A DNA stretch of 64,000 bases from positions 1 through 64,000 of the forward strand of contig NZ_POUD01000008.1 of NCBI RefSeq assembly GCF_003236395.1. Direction: 5' to 3'. The translations under genes were made by a program, and so were the position numbers. The notes under the pieces were generated by a model, which saw nothing but the letters and a program-made list of their open reading frames with translations, made no database searches and was not told where the DNA came from. The DNA is from Nonomuraea aridisoli (GTDB taxonomy: Bacteria > Actinomycetota > Actinomycetes > Streptosporangiales > Streptosporangiaceae). Shown in pieces: positions 35,357-43,867 of the stretch; position 1 is the first letter of the stretch; each line of letters starts with the position of its first letter.

Positions 35357-35752
35357 CTAGATGACGTGGGCCGCGCTGGCGGTGAGGAAGACCAGTGTGA
35401 ACGTCGCCACCCCGGCCAGGCCGTGCAGGGCCACCGCGAGCACCGGGAACCTGCTCGCGGCCGTCCCGTGGCGGCCGGCCCCGAGCCAGCGCGTGGACAT
35501 CGTGAAGCCCAGCAGCGCGGCGGCCGCGAGCCCGCCGAACGCCGCCCAGGCCAGCGCCCGGCTCCCGGTGGCGAGGCCGGCCGCCCAGCAGACCAGCGAC
35601 GACACCGCCAGCGCCGGATGGGAGACGACCAGGGCCGACGGGAAACGGGTGACCTTGGTCCGGCGCGGGCCGCCGTGCGGCAGCCAGAAGGACAGCAGAT
35701 AGACCCCCGCGAGCACGGCGATCGCCCCCGTGACGGCGGTTACCAGGCCCAT
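35357..35752 (-). CDS. Four-helix membrane protein of unknown function
   Basis: A 131-residue hydrophobic protein with four predicted transmembrane helices: TAVTGAIAVLAGVYLLSFWL, ALAVSSLVCWAAGLATGS, LAWAAFGGLAAAALLGFT and FPVLAVALHGLAGVATFTLVFLT. Between helices 1 and 2 lies a basic loop PHGGPRRTKVTRFP. No known family comes to mind; the plan resembles small respiratory or DUF-type membrane proteins with a central His. It points towards glgX with a gap of 105 bp. Confidence 0.72.
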   Translation of the reverse strand: MGLVTAVTGAIAVLAGVYLLSFWLPHGGPRRTKVTRFPSALVVSHPALAVSSLVCWAAGLATGSRALAWAAFGGLAAAALLGFTMSTRWLGAGRHGTAASRFPVLAVALHGLAGVATFTLVFLTASAAHVI

Positions 35753-35879
35753 TGTGCCTCCCTGTCAGACCCCATCCCTCTTGTCACGTTAAGCGGAGAA
35801 TCGCCCGTACGTCCGGAGATAGGTAAAAAGCGATATCTGCCGGCGGATGGATGTCGGTGGCGTGTGCCAAGGTAGAGGA

Positions 35880-36623
35880 GTGCGGCGCATCTATCCCGAC
35901 ATACAGGACAACCCAGACATCGTGCAGGCGTACGCCTACCCTGACGACCGGCCGTGGCTGCGGCTCAACATGGTCGTCAGCGCCGACGGCGCGGCCTGGC
36001 TCGATGGGCGCTCGGGAGGGTTGTCGAGCAAGGGCGACAAACGGATCTTCCAGACCCTGCGCGGGCTGGCCGACGTGGTGGTCGCCGGCGGCGCGACCGT
36101 GCGCAAGGAGGGCTACGGCCCGGTCCCGCCGCGCGCGTCGTGGGCCGAGCTCCGCCAGGGGCGGCCGGAGGTGCCGCCCATCGCGGTGATCTCCCGCAGC
36201 CTCGCGCTCGACCTCGACGGGCCGCTGTTCACCGACGCCCCGAGCCGGACGATCGTCATCACCTGCGAGCACGCGCCGCTCGACCGGCGCAGGCTGGCGG
36301 CCCAGCGGTCCGACCTGATCGTGGCCGGCGACGAGTGCGTCGACATGAAGCTCGCCGTCGCCGGGCTCCACGAGCGGGGGCTGACCAGGCTGTTGTGCGA
36401 GGGCGGGCCCCGCGTCAACGCCCAGCTGTCGGCCTGCGACCTGGTCGACGAGCTGTGCCTGTCGATCAGCCCGCTGCTGGTCGGAGGCGACGCGGCGCGC
36501 ATCCAGAACGGCGAGCACGCGAAGGTGCCACTCAGTCTCAGCCAGGTGCTGGAGGAGGAGGGGGTCCTCTTCTGCACGTACACGAGGGAGCGCAGAGATG
36601 ACCGAGCCGACGACGCAGTCTGA
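35880..36623 (+). CDS. RibD C-terminal (pyrimidine/dihydrofolate) reductase-like protein
   Basis: A 247-residue NADPH reductase of the RibD-C/DHFR-like fold. Landmarks are WLRLNMVVSADGAAWLDGRSGGLSS (substrate loop, about 21-45), ADVVVAGGATVRKEGYGP (about 59-76), the nucleotide-binding LLCEGGPRVNAQL (about 172-184) and the late LSISPLLVGGDAARI. Actinobacteria often carry such stand-alone copies outside riboflavin operons; substrates remain open. GTG at 35880 follows AAGG at 7 nt. The end overlaps the ligase gene by 26 bp, so the two are co-transcribed. Confidence 0.87.
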   Translation: MRRIYPDIQDNPDIVQAYAYPDDRPWLRLNMVVSADGAAWLDGRSGGLSSKGDKRIFQTLRGLADVVVAGGATVRKEGYGPVPPRASWAELRQGRPEVPPIAVISRSLALDLDGPLFTDAPSRTIVITCEHAPLDRRRLAAQRSDLIVAGDECVDMKLAVAGLHERGLTRLLCEGGPRVNAQLSACDLVDELCLSISPLLVGGDAARIQNGEHAKVPLSLSQVLEEEGVLFCTYTRERRDDRADDAV

Positions 36624-37758
36624 GCACCCCGCGACGCCGGAGGAGCCGGAGCCGGTTCCCCATCTGCCGGTGCGGCCGCCGGTGCCGCCGATGCTGGCCA
36701 AGCCGGTCAAGGCCATGCCCAAGCAGGACGGCACGCTCTTCTACGAGCCGAAGTGGGACGGCTTCCGCTGCATCGTGTTCCGCGACGGCGAGGAGGTCTA
36801 TCTCGGCAGCCGCAAGGAGCGGCCGTTCACGCGCTACTTCCCCGAGCTGATCGAGGCGGTCAGGGCCGAGCTGCCCGAAAGATGCGTGGTCGACGGCGAG
36901 ATCGTGCTGCCCATGGGGTCGCAGCTCGACTTCGACGCGCTGCAGCAGCGCATCCACCCCGCCAAGTCGCGGGTGCAGATGTTGTCGGAGCGCACACCCG
37001 CCCAGTTCGTCGCCTTCGACCTGCTGGCGCTGGGCGACGAGTCGCTGATGGAGCTGCCGTTCGCCGAGCGGCGGGCGCGGCTGGAGGGCCTGTTCCCGGA
37101 GAAGGGCGGCTCGATCCGGCTGACCCCGGTGACGACCAGCGACGCGCAGGCGGCCGAGTGGTTCGACACGTTCGAGGGGGCCGGGCTCGACGGCATCATC
37201 GTCAAGCCGGGCGACCAGCCGTACGTCCCCGACAAGCGCACGATGTTCAAGGTCAAGCACGAGCGCACGGCCGACGTCGTGGTCTGCGGCTACCGCGAGC
37301 ACAAGTCGGGCCCGGTGGTGGGCTCGCTGCTGCTCGGCCTCTACGGCGACGACGGGCGGCTGCACCACGTGGGCGTGGCGGCGTCGTTCCCGATGAAGCG
37401 CCGGGCCGAGCTGGTCGAGGAGGTCAAGCCGTACATCGCGGAGCTGAGCGAGCACCCCTGGGGCCACTGGGCCGAGCAGGCGGCGGCCAACATCGGCCAG
37501 CCGGCCGCCGGGCCGGCGACGGGCGGGCAGCGGGTGCCGGGCGCGGTGTCACGGTGGAACGCCAAGAAGGACCTGTCGTTCATCCCGCTGCGGCCGGAGC
37601 TGGTGATGGAGGTGGCCTACGACCAGATGGAGGGCGACCGGTTCCGGCACACGGCGCAGTTCCGGCGGTGGCGGCCCGACCGCACGCCCGAATCGTGCAC
37701 GTATGAGCAGTTGGAGCGTCCAGTGAGTTACAACCTGGACGACATCCTTGCCCGGTAG
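36598..37758 (+). CDS. ligC: ATP-dependent DNA ligase, LigC-type
   Basis: A 386-residue ATP-dependent ligase. The adenylated lysine is in FYEPKWDGFRCIVFRDG (KxDG, about 50), followed by the classic motifs CVVDGEIVLP (III), FDLLALG (IIIa), DGIIVKPGDQPYVP (IV) and MFKVKHERTADVVV (V). The C-terminal OB domain covers about 240-370 with late RFRHTAQFRRWRPDRTP. Size and domain plan match mycobacterial LigC, which seals breaks and gaps in repair. A LigD-type polymerase domain gene occurs 13 kb away in this window. The ligase start lies inside the end of the reductase gene. Confidence 0.92.
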   Translation: MTEPTTQSEHPATPEEPEPVPHLPVRPPVPPMLAKPVKAMPKQDGTLFYEPKWDGFRCIVFRDGEEVYLGSRKERPFTRYFPELIEAVRAELPERCVVDGEIVLPMGSQLDFDALQQRIHPAKSRVQMLSERTPAQFVAFDLLALGDESLMELPFAERRARLEGLFPEKGGSIRLTPVTTSDAQAAEWFDTFEGAGLDGIIVKPGDQPYVPDKRTMFKVKHERTADVVVCGYREHKSGPVVGSLLLGLYGDDGRLHHVGVAASFPMKRRAELVEEVKPYIAELSEHPWGHWAEQAAANIGQPAAGPATGGQRVPGAVSRWNAKKDLSFIPLRPELVMEVAYDQMEGDRFRHTAQFRRWRPDRTPESCTYEQLERPVSYNLDDILAR

Positions 37759-37784
37759 CGCACATTGGCGTTATATCTCGACAT

Positions 37785-38129
37785 GTGACTACTGGTGATG
37801 AGCTCAAGGCGGCCGTGTCCGCCCGGCGCGACCTCGGGCCCGAATTCGAGGACGCCGTCGTGGAGTCGTTCCTCGACAAGATGGGCCAGGAGATCGATCG
37901 CCGGGTGGACGAACGCCTGGCCGCCTCCCCCGCGGCCGGCAAGGCGGCGGTGGGCGGGCCCAACCAGGCTCAGCGGCTGGCTCTGGCGATCGTCTCGATC
38001 TCGCTCGGCACGGTGGCCACGCTCGTGCTCACCATCCTCGGCGACGGGCGCGAGATGATGGTGATCCCCATCTGGGTCGGGATGCTCGTGATCAACGCGA
38101 TCTTCAACGGGTCGAAGGGCCGCGGCTAG
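37785..38129 (+). CDS. Small two-helix membrane protein
   Basis: A 114-residue protein. Residues 1-~65 are a charged helical region (ELKAAVSARRDLGPEFEDAVVESFLDKMGQEIDRRVDERLAA) likely on the cytoplasmic side. Two transmembrane helices follow: LALAIVSISLGTVATLVLTIL and MMVIPIWVGMLVINAIF. The tail is short and basic. The GTG start lies 26 bp after the ligase stop, so it may be the last gene of the reductase-ligase unit. Similar small proteins exist in many actinomycetes; their role is unknown. Confidence 0.75.
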   Translation: MTTGDELKAAVSARRDLGPEFEDAVVESFLDKMGQEIDRRVDERLAASPAAGKAAVGGPNQAQRLALAIVSISLGTVATLVLTILGDGREMMVIPIWVGMLVINAIFNGSKGRG

Positions 38130-38231
38130 ACATTCCATCCCGAATCTGTGGTATTCCTGCCTGGGATGGGCCCCGTACCACCTGAGCGGGAAGTCCGGCG
38201 GGCCCGCGTTCTAGAAAGAGGCCAGGCGACG

Positions 38232-39083
38232 ATGGAGGCGTCAGAGACCCAGCGTGCGGTGGCCGCGGCCCTGTCGATCGCCTCCTCACTCGGCCTGACC
38301 GCCGACGACGCGATCGTCCTGCACGACTCGAACAAGCTCACGCTGCGCCTGCTGCCCTGTGACGTGCTGGCCCGGGTGGCCCCTGCGGCCCATCAGGTCG
38401 CGGATTTCGAGGTCGAGCTCGCTCAGCGGCTCGCCGAGTCCGGGTGCCCGGTGGCCGCCCTCGACCCTCGAGTGGAGCCACGGGTCCACGAGCGCGACGG
38501 TTTCGTGGTCACGCTGTGGACCTACTACGAGCCGGGGTCACGCCGGGAAATCTCACCGGCCGACTACGCCGAGGCCCTCGATCGGTTGCATGCCGGCATG
38601 CGCAAGCTCGATGTCGCGACCCCGCACTTCATGGATCGCGTCGAGCACGCTCTGCGGCTCGCGACGGACCGCGACCGTACTCCGGAGCTCGCCGACGACG
38701 ACCGGGAGCTGCTCGTCGGCGCGCTGCGCACGCTGAGGCGACTGATCGGCGAGCATGGTGGGCCCGAACAACTCCTGCACGGCGAGCCGCACCCGGGCAA
38801 CCTGCTCACCACGAAGAACGGGCTGCTCTTCATCGACCTCGAGACATGCTGCCGGGGGCCGGTCGAGTTCGACCTCGCCCACGCGCCCGACGAGGTCGGC
38901 GAGCACTATCCGGGCGTCGACCAGCAGTTGCTGCGCCAGTGCCGGATGCTCGTGCTGGCGGTGATCACGACGTGGCGCTGGGATCGAGGCGACCAGCTCC
39001 CCGACGGGCGCCGGCTGGGCGTGGAGTGGCTCACCCGGCTTCGGGCGTCGCTCGATCAGGAAGGGCTGGACGTCCACGGCTGA
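38232..39083 (+). CDS. Aminoglycoside phosphotransferase (APH)-family kinase
   Basis: A 283-residue small-molecule kinase of the APH/choline-kinase fold. The catalytic loop is LHGEPHPGNLLTTKNGLLFIDLETCCRGP (about 177-205), with H, N and D in place. In APH enzymes the loop is normally HGDLHPGN; here Glu replaces Asp, a common swap in uncharacterised members. The N-lobe is short (RLLPCDVLARVAP). ATG at 38232 starts just before the ATP-binding region; upstream in-frame starts lack support. Substrate unknown; a resistance role is not shown. Confidence 0.83.
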   Translation: MEASETQRAVAAALSIASSLGLTADDAIVLHDSNKLTLRLLPCDVLARVAPAAHQVADFEVELAQRLAESGCPVAALDPRVEPRVHERDGFVVTLWTYYEPGSRREISPADYAEALDRLHAGMRKLDVATPHFMDRVEHALRLATDRDRTPELADDDRELLVGALRTLRRLIGEHGGPEQLLHGEPHPGNLLTTKNGLLFIDLETCCRGPVEFDLAHAPDEVGEHYPGVDQQLLRQCRMLVLAVITTWRWDRGDQLPDGRRLGVEWLTRLRASLDQEGLDVHG

Positions 39084-39144
39084 TCCGCCCGGATCGCCGT
39101 GATCCTTTCCCGGCCGCAGCGTGGGCCCGCGGGGTCGAGCCCCG

Positions 39145-39819
39145 TCACGTCAGCAGGGGGCGCCAGCGGTCGGCCGACTCGATCATGTCGAGGCTGACGC
39201 GTTCCAGGAACGACGCCGTCTTGGCCAGCCGTTGCCCGACGGGGCTGTCGAGCCCGAAGCTCTCGGCCGCCGCCATCGTCGCCCGCACCGTCTCGAGGGT
39301 CTGCCGCCTGCTGATCAGGACGGAGCGGTACCAGGCGTCGTTGTCGATCACGTAGATGTCGCGACGGCGCCGCGAATCGCGCTCGCGCCGGGCATACCCG
39401 TGCTGGACCAGGTAGTTCACCGCCACGGAGACGGAGGCCGGGCTGACGTTGAGCCTGCGGCGCAGCTCGCCGGCGGTGCGTCTGCCGTCCGGGGCCAGCA
39501 TCAGGTCGTGGTGCACGCGCGCGGCCGTCCTCGGCATCCCCGCTCTGACTGCCATCTCGATGAGCTCCTGTTCCATCGTGGCGACCGGCGGTGCGGCCGC
39601 CTGCGGGGGCGCCGGTGTGCCGCGCCGGGCCCGCTGGATCGTCGCCTCGTGCGCCTGCTGGGGCCGGTAGCCGGCGGGGCCGCCGTTGCGGGCGATCTCC
39701 CGGGTGATCGTCGAGGTCGGCCGGTCGAGCCGTCTGGCGATCTCGCGGTAGGAGAGTCCGTCGGCGAGTCCGGCCGCGATGCGCCGGCGGTCCTGCTGGG
39801 TCAGTCGTCCTCCTGGCAT
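39145..39819 (-). CDS. Two-part HTH transcriptional regulator
   Basis: A 224-residue regulator with two DNA-binding parts. Residues ~8-50 look like the IS30-type/HTH_38 helix-turn-helix (TQQDRRRIAAGLADGLSYREIARRLDRPTSTITREI). Residues ~80-170 form a GbsR/MarR-like winged helix: TAGELRRRLNVSPASVSVAVNYLVQHGYARRER then RDIYVIDNDAWY. Combined 'helix-turn-helix domain-containing protein' regulators of this design are frequent in actinobacteria and are often divergent from the gene they control. Here the neighbour encodes a DD-peptidase-like enzyme. No transposase catalytic domain exists, so this is not an IS remnant. Confidence 0.85.
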   Translation of the reverse strand: MPGGRLTQQDRRRIAAGLADGLSYREIARRLDRPTSTITREIARNGGPAGYRPQQAHEATIQRARRGTPAPPQAAAPPVATMEQELIEMAVRAGMPRTAARVHHDLMLAPDGRRTAGELRRRLNVSPASVSVAVNYLVQHGYARRERDSRRRRDIYVIDNDAWYRSVLISRRQTLETVRATMAAAESFGLDSPVGQRLAKTASFLERVSLDMIESADRWRPLLT

Positions 39820-39827
39820 GCCTTCAG

Positions 39828-39865
39828 TGTTGCCTTAGCGGCCATTCATTGCAACAGGGTGTTGC
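39828..39865. promoter_or_regulatory. TGTTGC repeats, candidate operator of the divergent regulator
   Basis: TGTTGC occurs at 39828-39833 and again at 39860-39865, where it pairs with GCAACA (39851-39856) to form a 15-bp inverted repeat with GGG at its centre. It lies directly in front of the regulator gene. Confidence 0.5.
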
Positions 39866-39929
39866 TTTCGGGCGCAGTGTCATTGCGCCAATTTATCGCT
39901 TTCTAGCTGCGCAAACGCGTTTCTTTCGA

Positions 39930-39958
39930 TTGACGCGAGCCTGAACGCAACGTAGCTT
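39930..39958 (+). promoter_or_regulatory. Candidate promoter for the DD-peptidase-like gene
   Basis: TTGACG (39930-39935) and TAGCTT (39953-39958) have a 17-bp spacer, close to the vegetative consensus. The start codon is 44 bp further on. The TGTTGC dyad lies ~65 bp upstream. Confidence 0.45.
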
Positions 39959-40001
39959 TCGAGCAGCAAAAAACACGTACTATCGTGAAACAAGGATGGT
40001 C

Positions 40002-41156
40002 ATGGCTGAATCTCTCCACACCGTCGAGAACGAGATCAACACGGACGGCGGGCCCGCGGCCGGGCAGGATCGCCCGGAGCTGCGGAAGGCCCTCCAGGAG
40101 TTCGTCGATGCCGGTTTCGCCGGGATGCAGCTGCGCGTGCACGACGAGCGGGGCGAGTGGGCCGGCAGCGTCGGGGTGCGCGAGCTGGGCGAGGACGCCG
40201 AGCCGCCGGCGGACGGGCGGTTCCGGATCGGCAGCAGCACCAAGACCTTCACCGCGACCCTGGTGCTGCAGCTGGTGGCCGAGGGCAGGATCGGGCTGGA
40301 CACTCCGGTGGACGACCACCTGCCCGAGTTCGGGCTGGACCGGCGGATCACGGTGCGGATGCTGCTCCGGCACACCAGCGGGGTGTTCAACCACACCGGC
40401 GAGCTCGACCCCGACGGGACGTTCGTGCCGGGGGTCCCCTCGGTGGGGCAGGAGTGGGTGGACAACCGGTTCCGCACCTACCGGCCGGAGGAGCTCGTAC
40501 GGCTGGCGCTGTCCAAGCCGGCGCGGTTCGAGCCGGGGACGGACCAGAGCTACTCCAACACCAACTACACGCTGGCCCTGCTGCTGGTCGAGAAGGTCAC
40601 CGGCCGCTCGTACGCCGAGGAGATGCGGCGCCGGATCCTGGACCCGCTCGGACTGTCGGGCACCGTGGTGCCGGGCGCCCAGACGGAGATCCCCGGGCCG
40701 CACGCCCACGGCTACTACCGGTACGAGGACGCCGGCCAGTGGAAGGTGGTCGACGTCACCCGCCAGAACCCCTCCCTGCTGCCCGGCACCGGTGACCTGA
40801 TCTCGACCACCCGGGATCTCCACACGTTCGTCTCAGCCCTGATGGGCGGCGAGCTCCTGCCGGCCCCGCTGCTGGCCGAGATGCGCGAGCCGCACGGGAG
40901 GCTCGGCTACGGCCTCGGGCTGTTCGTGCAGGACCTGGGCCCCGACTGCGGCGGCACCGTCTTCCACCACAACGGCAGCACCCTGGGGTACGGGGCGCTG
41001 ATGTACGGCACGCCCGACGGCGGCAAGACCCTGACCGCCTCGCTGACCACCGGGGACGCCGCGATCGACGTGCTGCAGGTGTTCCCGAAGGCGCTGGAGA
41101 AGCTCGTGAAGGCGGTGTTCTGCGGCGGGCACGCCGGGACCACGCCGACTCGGTAG
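40002..41156 (+). CDS. Serine hydrolase, D-alanyl-D-alanine carboxypeptidase-like
   Basis: A 384-residue class C beta-lactamase-fold enzyme. The active-site motifs are clean: SSTK in FRIGSSTKTFTATLV (nucleophile Ser), YSN in DQSYSNTNYTLALLL, and HNG in VFHHNGSTLGYGALM. These fit secreted DD-peptidases/esterases such as the R61 type, yet no signal peptide is seen at the N-terminus, so a cytoplasmic role is likely. ATG at 40002 has AAGG at 6 nt; ATG 39996 is also in frame. It is divergent from the HTH regulator, which likely controls it. Confidence 0.88.
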   Translation: MAESLHTVENEINTDGGPAAGQDRPELRKALQEFVDAGFAGMQLRVHDERGEWAGSVGVRELGEDAEPPADGRFRIGSSTKTFTATLVLQLVAEGRIGLDTPVDDHLPEFGLDRRITVRMLLRHTSGVFNHTGELDPDGTFVPGVPSVGQEWVDNRFRTYRPEELVRLALSKPARFEPGTDQSYSNTNYTLALLLVEKVTGRSYAEEMRRRILDPLGLSGTVVPGAQTEIPGPHAHGYYRYEDAGQWKVVDVTRQNPSLLPGTGDLISTTRDLHTFVSALMGGELLPAPLLAEMREPHGRLGYGLGLFVQDLGPDCGGTVFHHNGSTLGYGALMYGTPDGGKTLTASLTTGDAAIDVLQVFPKALEKLVKAVFCGGHAGTTPTR

Positions 41157-41315
41157 ACGGAACCCGGCACCGCGGAACGGGCCCATCGCGGTGGTGCACC
41201 CCGTCATCGACGATGGGGCCCGGAAGCTGAACGCCCGGCCTCTCCACGAAGGCCCGCGCGTGGCCGATCGGCGCAGGTCTTTCCGGTACTGACCGCGGCG
41301 ACCCGGTACCGGCCG

Positions 41316-41340
41316 GCCGGTCAACCGTTCATCGACCGGC
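41316..41340. terminator. Hairpin between converging DD-peptidase-like and pgeF genes
   Basis: GCCGGTC (41316-41322) pairs with GACCGGC (41334-41340) across an 11-nt loop. The right arm meets the pgeF stop codon. Confidence 0.55.
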
Positions 41341-42047
41341 TAGTCGAGCCAGATGAGCCCCGCGAAGCGTCCGCCGGGTTGTTCGCGGCGGTGGGAGTAG
41401 AGCTCCTGCGACTCGATCGTGCAGCGTGCGTCATGGCGCACCTCGGCCAGCCCCGCCGCGCGCAGCTGCGCCTCGATGCCGGCCCGCAGGTCGAGCGCGG
41501 GCGTGCCCCACGACGTGGTCGACCACGTCTGCGGCACCCTCCCGGCCACCCGCTCGCGCAGGTCGGCGGGCACCTCGTAACAACGGCCGCACGCGCCCGG
41601 CCCGATCAGCGCGACCATGCGCTCCGGCTGGGCGCCCTTGGCCGCCATGGCCTCCACCAGCGCCGTCGCGATGCCCGCCTCCGTGCCGGGGCGGCCGGAG
41701 TGGGCGGCGCCGACCATGCGGGCCACCGGGTCGGCCACCAGCACGGCGGGGCAGTCGGCGCCGAGCGAGGCGAGGGCCAGCTTCGGCTCGGTGGTGAACA
41801 CGCCGTCGAGCGGGGGCGGGTCGTCGCCGAACGGCTCGCTCACGTACGCGACCTCCGCGCTGTGGACCTGGCGCATGAACACCACGGCCCGCACCCCCAG
41901 CTCGGCGGCCACGCCGGCGCGGTTGGCGCGCACGGCGGCGGGGTCGTCCCCGACCGCGCCGCCGAGGTTGCGGGAGCCGTACGGAGGGGCGCTGACCCCT
42001 CCGTGACGATCGGTGACGGCGACGCGGACGCCGGGGGCCAGCTGCAT
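41340..42047 (-). CDS. pgeF: Peptidoglycan editing factor PgeF (laccase domain)
   Basis: A 235-residue protein of the Cu-oxidase-4/YfiH fold. The metal site is visible as QVHSAEVAYV (His), GADCPAVLVADP (Cys) and GAAHSGRPG (His). In E. coli this enzyme removes wrongly added L-Ser from UDP-MurNAc peptides; older names are polyphenol oxidase or laccase. In most actinobacteria the gene follows ftsZ; here there is no cell-division gene nearby, so it may be a second copy. ATG at 42047 is well placed. It lies 20 bp after an enoyl-CoA hydratase gene on the same strand. Confidence 0.87.
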   Translation of the reverse strand: MQLAPGVRVAVTDRHGGVSAPPYGSRNLGGAVGDDPAAVRANRAGVAAELGVRAVVFMRQVHSAEVAYVSEPFGDDPPPLDGVFTTEPKLALASLGADCPAVLVADPVARMVGAAHSGRPGTEAGIATALVEAMAAKGAQPERMVALIGPGACGRCYEVPADLRERVAGRVPQTWSTTSWGTPALDLRAGIEAQLRAAGLAEVRHDARCTIESQELYSHRREQPGGRFAGLIWLD

Positions 42048-42067
42048 GGCTCCGATCCTAGGACACC

Positions 42068-42838
42068 TCAGCGGCCCTGCCAGCTGACGCTCTCCTTGGC
42101 CAGGAACGCGGGCACGGCGGCGTGGAAGTCGGCGCTGCCGAAGACCTCGGCCACGATGTCGTCGCCGTCCGGCAGGCCGGCCACCCGCAGCCGCCTGACG
42201 GCCTCCTTGGCCGCCCACATCGACAGCGGCGCGTGCGACAGCAGCCGTTCCTCCATCTCGGCCTGGACGGCGGGCAGGTCGCCTGGCTCGCACAGCTCGG
42301 CGGCGAACCCGGCCGCGTGGGCCTCCTCCCCGGTGTAGAGGCGGGCGCGCAGCAGCATGTCGAGCGTCCGCGCGGGGCCGAGGTGGTGGACGAGCAGGGA
42401 GTAGGTGTTCATCGACAGGCAGTTGCCGAGCGTCCGCGCGATCGGCGCCCCGAACCTGGCCTCCGGCACGGCCAGCCGCAGGTCGCACGCGGCCGCCAGG
42501 ATCAGGCCCGCGCCGACGCAGTAGCCCTGGACGACGGCCAGGGTGGGCACCCTGACACGTTCGAGCCGGTCGACGACGCGCTGGATGCGGCGTTCGTAGG
42601 CGACGCCGTCGGCGCCGTCGGTGAACGCGGCGAACTGGGAGATGTCGGTGCCGGACACGAACGCCCGCTCCCCCGCGCCCGACAGGACGAGCAGCCTGAT
42701 GCCGGGGTCGGCGTCGGCGCGTTCGCAGGCGTCGTACAGGCCGTCCCACATGGCCCAGGTCAGGGCGTTGTGGCGGTCGGGCCGGTTGAACACGACCCGC
42801 AGCACCGGGCCGTCGGCGGTCACGAGTAAGTCGCTCAC
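42068..42838 (-). CDS. Enoyl-CoA hydratase/isomerase
   Basis: A 256-residue crotonase-fold enzyme. The CoA-binding loop is FNRPDRHNALTWAMWDGL (about 17-34), the oxyanion segment is AFVSGTDISQFAAF, and the second is VVQGYCVGAGLILAAACDLRLAVPEARFGAPI (about 107-138). The catalytic Glu pair of mitochondrial hydratases is not obvious, so it may be an isomerase or another crotonase. GTG at 42838 has AAGGAG in front at 5 nt. It is divergent from a U32 peptidase-like gene by 73 bp. Confidence 0.9.
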   Translation of the reverse strand: MSDLLVTADGPVLRVVFNRPDRHNALTWAMWDGLYDACERADADPGIRLLVLSGAGERAFVSGTDISQFAAFTDGADGVAYERRIQRVVDRLERVRVPTLAVVQGYCVGAGLILAAACDLRLAVPEARFGAPIARTLGNCLSMNTYSLLVHHLGPARTLDMLLRARLYTGEEAHAAGFAAELCEPGDLPAVQAEMEERLLSHAPLSMWAAKEAVRRLRVAGLPDGDDIVAEVFGSADFHAAVPAFLAKESVSWQGR

Positions 42839-42911
42839 ATGATCTCCTTCCCCTTCCATGCTGCCCGTTCCGGCCTAGCGTGGATCACATGAGACGACGA
42901 GGAGGGACCCG

Positions 42912-43835
42912 ATGACGAGCCTTGCCGACCTGAACGCCCTGATGGAGCGCCTCGGCCACCCGGTGGTCCGGGCCGCCGCCGAGTCCGGCGCCCGTTTCGC
43001 CGACGGGGCGCCGTACCGGTTCGAGATCCCCAGCGTCGAGGGGCCCGCCGTGCTGGAGGCCGTGGTGACGGAGGCGGACCGGCTCGGGGTGCCGGTCGCC
43101 CGTACCTCTCAGGGCAGCGGCGTGATGATGCTGACCGACGACGAGATCCGGCGCATGGCGCGGATCGGGGCCGAGCGCGGCATCGAGGTCAACCTGTTCC
43201 TGGGGCCGCGCGCGGCCTGGGACACCGGCGGCCAGGCCAAGCTCACCCAGGCCGTGGGCGCGGCGGCGCGGGGCAACGCGATGGTCGCGGCGTGCGTGGC
43301 CGACGCGCTGCGGGCCTGCTCGCTCGGCATCCGCAGCCTGCTCGTCGGCGACCTCGGCACGCTGGAGGTGCTGCGCACGCTCAAGGAGGACGGCACACTC
43401 CCGGCCGGTCTGGTGCTGAAGACGTCGGTGCTGCTGCCGCTGACGAACGGCCCGACGGCCGCGATCTACGAACGGCTCGGCGCGACCACCGTGAACGTGG
43501 GCACCGACCTGACGATCCCGCACCTTGCGGAGATCCGGGCCGCGACCGGGCTGCCGATCGACCTCTATCTGGAGGTGCCCGACGACCAGGGCGGGTTCGT
43601 GCGCTTCTACGAGGCGGTGGAGATCGTCCGGGCCGCCGCACCCGTCTATCTGAAGATGGGCCTGCGCAACGCGCCCAACATCTACCCCTCCGGCGGCCAC
43701 CTCGGCGTGGTGCCGCAGGAGCTCGGCCGCGAGCGGGTGCGCAGGGCGGCGCTGGCGCAGCGTCTGATCGAGCAGCTCGACCCGGAGCTGGGCAAGCCGT
43801 CCCCGGCGTCGGACACCGGGGTCCCCGAGATCTAG
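42912..43835 (+). CDS. U32 family peptidase-like TIM-barrel protein
   Basis: A 307-residue protein. The sequence runs as alternating strands and helices (LEAVVTEADRLGVPVARTSQG, EVNLFLGPRAAWDTGG, TTVNVGTDLTIPHLAEIRAATGLPIDLYLEVPDD, APVYLKMGLRNAPNIYPSGGHLG) consistent with a barrel. I recall actinobacterial proteins with this pattern being annotated as peptidase U32, although the collagenase-type motif is not evident. The true substrate is unknown. The ATG has AGGAGGG upstream at close distance. It is divergent from the crotonase gene. Confidence 0.75.
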   Translation: MTSLADLNALMERLGHPVVRAAAESGARFADGAPYRFEIPSVEGPAVLEAVVTEADRLGVPVARTSQGSGVMMLTDDEIRRMARIGAERGIEVNLFLGPRAAWDTGGQAKLTQAVGAAARGNAMVAACVADALRACSLGIRSLLVGDLGTLEVLRTLKEDGTLPAGLVLKTSVLLPLTNGPTAAIYERLGATTVNVGTDLTIPHLAEIRAATGLPIDLYLEVPDDQGGFVRFYEAVEIVRAAAPVYLKMGLRNAPNIYPSGGHLGVVPQELGRERVRRAALAQRLIEQLDPELGKPSPASDTGVPEI

Positions 43836-43867
43836 ACGTCCCGGTTTCTCCAGGCGTTCCGGCTTCT

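Noticed and set aside
38232-39083. Antibiotic resistance call for the APH-like kinase
   Set aside because: The fold covers many metabolic kinases; nothing in sequence or context shows an aminoglycoside substrate.
39145-39819. IS30 transposase remnant
   Set aside because: Only the helix-turn-helix resembles IS30; a complete winged-helix part follows, with no DDE domain, terminal repeats or target duplication seen.
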